Positions 57,395 through 64,000 of a stretch of 64,000 nt of DNA are shown in pieces. The notes below the pieces were generated by a model. The model saw only the letters and a program-made list of their open reading frames with translations, ran no database searches and was not told the origin of the DNA. The first letter of the stretch is position 1. The number at the start of each line of letters is the position of its first letter. The translations under genes and the position numbers were made by a program. The stretch lies in the NCBI GenBank assembly GCA_003313425.1, contig NHZP01000002.1, positions 1,798,001 through 1,862,000 on the forward strand. Direction: 5' to 3'. The stretch comes from Pseudopyrenochaeta lycopersici. Lineage: Eukaryota > Ascomycota > Dothideomycetes > Pleosporales > Pseudopyrenochaetaceae.

Positions 57395-58603
57395 TTAGAT
57401 AAGGCGAGCAGAGCCGTGACGACGATGGAGGTGTGCGCGAGGGAAGTGGATGGAGCGCTTCTTTGCGCCAACAACAACACCGTTGGTGCACGCCATGCCA
57501 AGAGCAAGGTCCTGAGCGACTGCGCAGCCACGGTTGCAAAGACCGAACTGGTTAGCACCGATGCAGACGACAGCCCCGTCATTGGTGCAAGGAGTGCAGC
57601 CGCCATCACTGACGGGGGTGGTCGGGTTGTTGGTGTCGTTGCTGTTGTCGGGCGCCTTAGGGGTGTCGTACGTGGGCTGTTCGGGGGTGAAGCTAGGCGT
57701 CGAGGGAGCAACGGTGGGCTTAGCAGCAGCGGGTGTTGTAGGAGCAGCAGCTGGTGTAGTAGGAGCGGCAGCGGGAGCCGATGAAGTAACAACTGGTACT
57801 GAAGGAGCGGCAGCCGGAGCGGATGACGCACCCGGGGCAAAAACACCACCTGGGCTGGGATCGGACTCAACTGGGCTTCCAATCTGGCCGTTGCCAGCAC
57901 CAAGCTTGTTTTGCCTCGCACACCCAGCACCTATAAGCGTGCTGCCAACATTCGCTAGTTTGCCTACAACAACAGACTGGCCTGGGTCGGGGTAGTTGAA
58001 GTCCTCGTTCTCAACGCTCCTACACTCGGTGTTGGGAAGATTTACGACAAACATATCTGGCAAAGCAGAAAGAACGGAAGCCGCGCTTGCGGTAGAGGCA
58101 CTGCCAGATCCACTTCCAACTTGGATTGGAGCACAGTTCATGTAGAACTCGCGGTTGCCGACTTTGTTGGTCCAAGTCCAGGCGAAGGTGTATCGACCAT
58201 CAGGAAGGTTTGACGGCATGGTGACGGGGAATTCAGCAAGCTTGTCATTGAGTTTTGGGTTAAGATTTCCAGCAGCCTCCGATGGGCAGCCACCGACGAC
58301 GCTCTGAATGACCTTCCACTGAGAATCTTTGGTGGGCTCGGGATCGGTGGTGATGGAGAATTGGCAGGAACCACCACCGTGAACTGCGGTGCCCCTGAAT
58401 TTAATATTCTGAGTCGTACCAGCATCCCACTGGTTCATTACATCGATCTCGTAAACACCGGGGCGTTGTTTACATGGGAAATCGGCAGGTTCCAATGGGA
58501 AGTTGTTGAGAGAAACATTGTTAAATGGAGCAGGGTATTCCAACCACATGTGCGCGGAAGTGCTGGTGGCGAGTGCCACGAGGAGGGTAGCTTGGAAGAA
58601 CAT
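57395..58603 (-). CDS. AA11-type lytic polysaccharide monooxygenase
   Basis: Secreted copper enzyme predicted to oxidatively cleave chitin. Single exon, 402 residues. The signal peptide is ~1-17 (MFFQATLLVALATSTSA), cut just before HMWLEYPAPF so that mature residue 1 is the copper-binding His. The second histidine-brace His is in RGTAVHGGGSCQFSIT, and the axial-side aromatic region is GRYTFAWTWTNKVGNREFYM. Cysteines pair within the ~200-residue catalytic domain. Then comes a Pro/Ala/Thr/Ser linker (~270-335, APAAAPTTPAAA repeats), probably O-glycosylated. The C-terminal ~50-residue Cys-rich module (CTPCTNDGAVVCIG, FGLCNRGCAVAQ) resembles the extra module on many fungal AA11 proteins. The last residues are basic. 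Confidence 0.92.
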   Translation of the reverse strand: MFFQATLLVALATSTSAHMWLEYPAPFNNVSLNNFPLEPADFPCKQRPGVYEIDVMNQWDAGTTQNIKFRGTAVHGGGSCQFSITTDPEPTKDSQWKVIQSVVGGCPSEAAGNLNPKLNDKLAEFPVTMPSNLPDGRYTFAWTWTNKVGNREFYMNCAPIQVGSGSGSASTASAASVLSALPDMFVVNLPNTECRSVENEDFNYPDPGQSVVVGKLANVGSTLIGAGCARQNKLGAGNGQIGSPVESDPSPGGVFAPGASSAPAAAPSVPVVTSSAPAAAPTTPAAAPTTPAAAKPTVAPSTPSFTPEQPTYDTPKAPDNSNDTNNPTTPVSDGGCTPCTNDGAVVCIGANQFGLCNRGCAVAQDLALGMACTNGVVVGAKKRSIHFPRAHLHRRHGSARLI

Positions 58604-61502
58604 TTTGACGCTTTAAAAGAGTGTTACCAAAGGTGGATATCTGACGTGTTGAAATCGCTAGACCTGCTCAGCGATATAATGACTGTGATGGCTGGTATTG
58701 TCCGAAATTGACTAGATCAGGGTGATAATGATGTGTGGGCCGAGTAGGACCAGTCAATCAAGCTCTTCGAATAGTGCGCAGCGATAGAAAGGAGTGTGAT
58801 ATCTGCCACAGGCAAGATATTGAAAAGACAAGAATGAATAAAGCGAAGTTTGCCGGGACTGCTGTGGTAGCCTGCGGTGGGGAAACACAACGTGGACAGG
58901 TCTTGAGATATATAGGGTAGCCTTCTCGACCCACCTCCCTAGGAGGTGGCGGCTGGATAGTCTCGTACACCGCTGTCAGGGACCAGGAGATAGTGTACCA
59001 GCGGATCACAGGCGAGAAGCATAGGCTATTCGACAGGGCAAGGCCACTCATGCAACAACTCGCCAGACTTCTTCGGGTGTAATCCCATCATGGTTTAGCG
59101 GCAGGGGTTTGAGCACAGGATAAGTGGTGGAACTGCAACTCTCGGCAGGCACCAGGTGAGTGTGATTGGCCATGAGGTTTTGAGATGGCATTTGTTTCTG
59201 AAACGAAAGCGCGGAGAACGACTCAGATTGGGAGTCATTGGATGGAGGCCGTGTCCAGGGGGTTCGACGTCAGGTTTGAAGTGTGCGCCAGCGGTCTGTG
59301 GGTCATGCAGGGGCGAGCCGAATGCTAGCCTATCGATAACTCTAAAGCTGGAAGCGCTAGACATGGTGTGGAGTGGCGATCGTGTACTAAAGCTGAAACG
59401 GTCAGCTTTCTTTTAGCGAAAGTGGCTGTGAAGGCTCCCATTCGCCCAGGTCGGCCATCTCAACACACTGTGGTCTCGCGCTTGTTGCTTGTCGACAAAC
59501 CAGGTCGCACTGTCACGACGGCTTTGCGGGCAACACAGACTTTTTTGCCGCCTTCTCTGTAATGCAGCTGCAAGCTTGATCGCTGAAGTCCGGCCACGAA
59601 CCAGCCGAATCAGCGACGACGACATTTTTGATTGCAGGCCTTGCGGGCTGGCCAGCCGCATGGGTGTCGTCTGAACTTCATGCGTTCCAACTGGGCATCC
59701 CTCCTCATGCATAGATTCGTTATTTTTGGGCTGCCATATTTTACCCGTCGGCTTGTGACAATTCGCAATGTCGTGAGACTTGCGTATTTCAGCTTTGCTT
59801 TCTGCGGCAAAAAGAGCTGGATGAGGCTAATCCAATACCATGTTGCAATGCATTCAGGCACCTACGCCACATCGTGGTCTGCTGTTGGTGTTGTACAAAG
59901 GACCAGCGCCTTCAGGCACCAGGAGGCTGTGTGCTGTGTTCTGTCGTGCGTGGCCATCGTGCCATGGCGGCTGTGGCCGTGGGTCACTTCCAGCCGATCG
60001 CCGTCATTGCTGGTGATGAGCAAAGCGCCGCCTCCAAAACCCAAACCCTTTTCTACAGTGATTGGCCGCTAGCTATGCCGGCTTGTTTCGAGAAATTACG
60101 CACGCGTTGACCCGGAGGTGATTGACTGATAAAGCAGTCAGTGACGCCAGCCACTCCGTCCTTCTGGGAGCTGATCAGTGGGGACTGAGGAGGCTTGAGC
60201 GGCTTGGTTTCGGATTCCTCGTGAACCGTCCACCTCCACTCAAAAGTTGGTCAGACGACAAGAGCGTAACAAAGCGCTGGCATCCTACTGCTTGTCGTGT
60301 TGAACGCATCTCGAATCGACTCTTCGATTTTGAGAGCGATGATGGAAAACCCTAGTTCAGGCGGATGCAGCGCCGTTGAGCAAAATATGCAGGACCACTC
60401 GATGGCACCCACCCGCTTCACTACAAGTCACATTGCCTTCATGACAGTTAGTGCTTGCACACATTTGCAGCCTCTCAAGGGATTGGTTAATAACGGATAT
60501 CTTTGAGGCTCACTCGCCAAAAAATCTGGTATCTACCACCATTTTCTTTTTGAGATGGCAACATGCTTTCCAAAACAAAAACCGCTTGCAAATTTCAGTC
60601 GCAGAGAGCCGGTCCTCTTCCCTCGCCAAAGATGCCCTCATGGAACTCAGAGATTGGATGCTACTCTAATTTGAGTACGTAATCCCATCCCCACCCGTCT
60701 CCATGCCCACGGGCTACAATCTCCGTGCTGTGCCTTGGCCTTGTATAGCGGGATATTCAGACTGAGAATATTGCGACAGGGCCAAAGAGTCCATGTTTGC
60801 ACATTCACGGGCTCGGAGCCACTGTTCATTTCCCTCCTTGACCATTCAATTGACGACGGCTTGACATCTACACGGAAAGAAGATTCTTTGGTATTTCTCC
60901 ACTAGAGGCGGAAGCGATCGGGGACATGTTGAAGCAAGGGCAAAAGTGAACTGTCTTCCACATGTTGACTGTCATTCATCTCTGTGAATGGTGCTGGGCC
61001 CGTAAATCATATCACAGGTCACACCCACGCTGCGTTGTTTGAGCTCTCCGTGCCCGCCCTCGGTAGACATTTTCATGAGCATTGAAGCCAAACGCTTGTT
61101 GCGCAAAATATTTTAAATCCACGGGCCATCGGTCATACGGTCATCCATGCTTTTCCAGTACCGTCTTGCCCATCTATTTGTCTGCCCTTCTATAGAATTA
61201 TTTGTCTTTCATCTCCCAGCCCGTGCAGCTCATCGACCGGAGTGGCGAACCATGGGTGGTCGGGTTTCATTCGAGGCCGAAATGTGTTCAATTTCGCGAA
61301 CCTAGAGTTGGTCTGCCGAATTTCATTTGTTTGTTTGTTCACGAAGCCTCTCAACAAAAACTTGGCGGACGAAAGGCCACGATTGAAAGAGGTTAGCAAG
61401 CCGAGGGATCGCCTGAATGAACGTGTTTCCATCAACTTTCCGCAGAGCCCTTGCGGAATAGAGGCATTTTCTTCTCCAGCCATGTTGTCCGGGACCTAAA
61501 CC
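58604..61502. other. intergenic, 2.9 kb
   Basis: No gene supported. Open frames up to about 146 codons on + lack initiation context, splice patterns and motifs. The first ~0.35 kb should be the promoter of the LPMO gene and contains an inverted repeat. Confidence 0.45.
58931..58949. promoter_or_regulatory. perfect inverted repeat upstream of the LPMO gene
   Basis: CCACCTCC and GGAGGTGG arms separated by CTA, about 330 bp upstream of the LPMO start. The dyad symmetry would suit a dimeric regulator such as a zinc-cluster protein, but no known site was matched. Confidence 0.3.
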
Positions 61503-64000
61503 TTACGAAGGGAGTTTTCTCGACGCCAATATGGACTCGTCCATCTCCCCGAGGAAGCTTCCATATCCGTATCGACAATCGAAAGTTTTCAGGTGCCGGG
61601 CTCGCCCCCTTTTGTCGAGCTGCGAGGTCTTATTCATATCTGAAACAGCGGAGCTGGCTGCAAACAATGCTATTACAGAGGCAATCGACATGGGTAGCCG
61701 TGCCAAATACTGGCCAGGCCGACGCATGTAGACCATAACTGCTACGACGATGTACAAGCAGAGAATAGCTTCAGAAATAGCGAACATGGACGTTGAAAGG
61801 AACAGTCGCTGCTCCTGCTCGACTCTCCACGCTTCAACAGAATCCAACCCACTTTCGCGAGGGACGAGAAGGTTCTCTTTGTTTGTACCCAGCCAGATTG
61901 CGAAGAGATTGGAGTAGGCCTTATTCAACGGACCCAGAACATCGTCGAATGTGGGCAGACTCTGATTCGGATCTATGAGACGACTACTGTTGATAGCTCG
62001 GCGCATAAAGTAGTTGATGGAGCTCGTCGTGATCGAGTTGTTATGCCAGCTATGCGAAGTTTAGTGTTTGCCTGTATCTGGAAATGGAGTCAATATTTAC
62101 GTAAATCTCTCAGTCCCGAATAAGAAACGGTTGGATTGGCCGATGAAATTGATAGCGTCATTGCTGAACCAATGTTCAAGGCCGTTCATCTCGTCAACAT
62201 TTCCTGGGTACGCAAGTCAGACTTCAAATATAGTGGTATACTACGGCCACACGACATTTGCGAAGCCGATCGAGAATGGTTGCTACTTGCCTGCATTAGC
62301 ATCCAGGGAAAGGTTTTTCACTTTCTGCTGCAAACGACCGTTTCCAGCGACACGAATCTCCGCCCTGCCCGTTTTCATTCTTGGCTGACACTGGATGAAA
62401 AGTGAATTTTCGTTGGTGAGCTGCACTTGTCCATGCGGACATGAGCCTTGCGGAGAATGCACCCATCCTAGGATTACCGGACGCATACATCCTTCTGCCT
62501 CCTCTTGTGTGGAGTTTTCCCGTGACTTCAATATGAATGTCAACTCTAACGCACTAGGGCCCAGAAGACAGGCCATCCTTTTACCGGACATTAGAGTACC
62601 TGGCTTCAATATGGAACTTGGTTCAACATCTCGAAGGAGAAATTCGGAGCAGCGGAGATCGCCTGACTCTTTGGGTATCGTGACGTTGACAAGAGCGCTT
62701 ATACGTACAAAGTCTTCTATCGTTTGCGTGATTTGCAGAGCCGCGTTGAAACTGTTCCCCAATTCCAACTCGGTGCAGTCCATTTCGGCTCCAAATGCTT
62801 TCGTTACGGCTTCGTAGTGGCTGTTATTAGTATTGCTGAAATCGGCACCAGTGCCTTCTGCAAAGAGAGGTAGGTAAAAATACGTGTCGTCCGTCCAAGC
62901 TGGTAGCGGTGTGCCTCGGGTGTAATTCGAATCTGCGATAAGGAACTGATCCTCTCCTTGACCACCTTGAAACGCCCCAGACAGTCTGTATGAGGATAGT
63001 CCATAACCTGGACCAATGCTGCCATTGATAGGTACGAACTTAGTGTTATACGGTGCATAAAGTCTCGTAGAATGTCGAACATCAATTATGCTTTGGCTAA
63101 AGAGGCCAGCAAACGCAACGGCAAGTAAGTTCGCAAGCAGTGCCATTGCGCATACAGCCGCAAGCACAAAGTGCTTTGATTTAAGTGCTTTGAAAAGGAC
63201 GAGCTGGGGTGGTAAAGAGCTATAATCGAGATCAATAGACTTCTTTGCTGGTGCGTTACAACCTTGCAATTCTTCCAGGGGCTGCAACATGCAAAGCAGA
63301 CGGTTAACCAAAATCCACATCGGCTCTATCATTGTAGCCACGGCAGTCGGAATGTAGTTCTCGAGTAGATTTTGAACGATGCTGTTAGAGGAAGGTAGAG
63401 GAAGCCCTAATCACTAATTACTTCTTCGAGTTTCTTCGGCGATGAATTAAAGTTACTGCAAAGCTGTGGTTTATTTGCGGCGTACCTTTGGTGTATGCTT
63501 TTTTATGTATCACTCCAAGAGCAATGGCGAGGATGATGAACGAATTTACGACGAGAAATACTACCCAGAAACTGAACTCCGGTGGACGAACAGGTTTTGC
63601 AATATCTGTGGGGCTGTATTGTTGCTGTCCTAACGTTCCGGCGAACTGAGTGCTCCACGAAACTTCATCGTCAATGTGCGTGATTTCAATGATTCTGCCA
63701 TTTTATCAGCATTGTCAGTGGGCCAAACACAACAATCAACCGACACCCACCTAGTTTCAGAGTCTTCATGAATGAGCTTGAAACGCCTCTTCCCAAGAAT
63801 ATTTTGCATATCCTCTACAGGACAGCAATCCAGATCCGAAAAATCTGATAGTAATGGCTGATTCTCTGATACAATAGCCATGACGCTCGCAATGGTGCTA
63901 GGATCCGTACTCAAGTTCCACCTTCTTGTACACGATAGGTAGAGCAAAGCTAAGGTGGCCAACGAAACTACACCCAGTATACCCTCCACAGCATATACGA
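61503..64000 (-). CDS. DUF3433-type membrane protein, 5' end outside the window
   Basis: Large fungal membrane protein of unknown function; the frame continues past position 64000, so the N-terminal part is missing. Exons seen: 64000-63751, 63694-63486, 63406-62291, 62203-62101 and 62049-61503. Family blocks: TMIEPMWILVNRLLCMLQPL, LDYSSLPPQLVLFKALKSKH and the membrane segment FVLAAVCAMALLANLLAV. A second hydrophobic run is SFWVVFLVVNSFIILAIAL, and another near the end is ISEAILCLYIVVAVMVY. Between them lies a long, probably extracellular region with many N-x-S/T sites (NGS, NYT, NNS, NVT). The intron at 62290-62204 appears to use a GC donor (GCAAGT), the only choice that keeps NVDEMNGLEHWF in frame. 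Confidence 0.85.

Noticed and set aside
57416..57995. Two + open frames of 122 and 153 codons
   Set aside because: Antisense to the low-complexity linker of the LPMO gene; the Ala/Gly/Val-rich content is a mirror of the Pro/Ala/Thr codons.
59632..60072. 146-codon + open frame
   Set aside because: Lies in a region with many overlapping chance frames, no domain and no supportive start context.

Overview
This is nuclear DNA from a filamentous ascomycete, most likely a dothideomycete. Genes carry short introns (about 50-110 nt) with GT..AG borders and CTAAC branch sites. The families are fungal (KDM5 demethylase, Slx1, Cdc8, Oxa1, calcineurin A, AA11 LPMO, HET/NLR proteins, DUF3433). One large AT-rich block has been destroyed by changes typical of repeat-induced point mutation (RIP). 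The exact genus cannot be told from the sequence.

Layout. 0.6-2.6 kb: OXA1 insertase (-). 2.6-5.85 kb: gene-poor stretch with a GAA microsatellite. 5.85-7.14 kb: a tandem pair of paralogous small genes (+), one without and one with a signal peptide and a Cys-rich domain. 8.0-13.4 kb: KDM5/Jhd2-type histone demethylase (-, six exons). 14.5-16.5 kb: SLX1 (+) and thymidylate kinase CDC8 (-), tail to tail. 17.35-18.67 kb: an ankyrin-deaminase fusion (+). 19.2-33.5 kb: a 14.3-kb nested transposon island with no intact ORF. The outer element has 145-bp inverted repeats, a TA target duplication and a ruined DDE integrase-core gene. A 6.5-kb Ty3/gypsy chromovirus sits inside it, with 395-bp LTRs and a CCTCT duplication.

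33.7-42.0 kb is a metabolic group: glutathione transferase (+), amino-acid/choline permease (-), an unknown gene (+), flavin monooxygenase (-) and a TauD-type dioxygenase (+), the last two divergent. 42.7-44.0 kb: APH-like kinase (-). 44.8-48.6 kb: a HET/NB-ARC/TPR NLR (+) with a frameshift in its repeats, facing a second HET-domain gene (49.1-50.9 kb, -). 51.8-53.8 kb: a probable Mmc1-type mitochondrial protein (-). 54.2-56.3 kb: calcineurin A (-). 57.4-58.6 kb: AA11 LPMO (-). 61.5-64.0 kb: a DUF3433 membrane protein (-) running off the window.

Exon borders were read by eye from splice signals, reading frame and family motifs, so they are models and not transcript-supported. The most notable items are the 5.85-7.14 kb paralog pair, the ankyrin-deaminase, the frame-shifted NLR with freshly duplicated TPR dimers, and the nested RIP-inactivated island whose right end lies 134 bp from the GST start codon.
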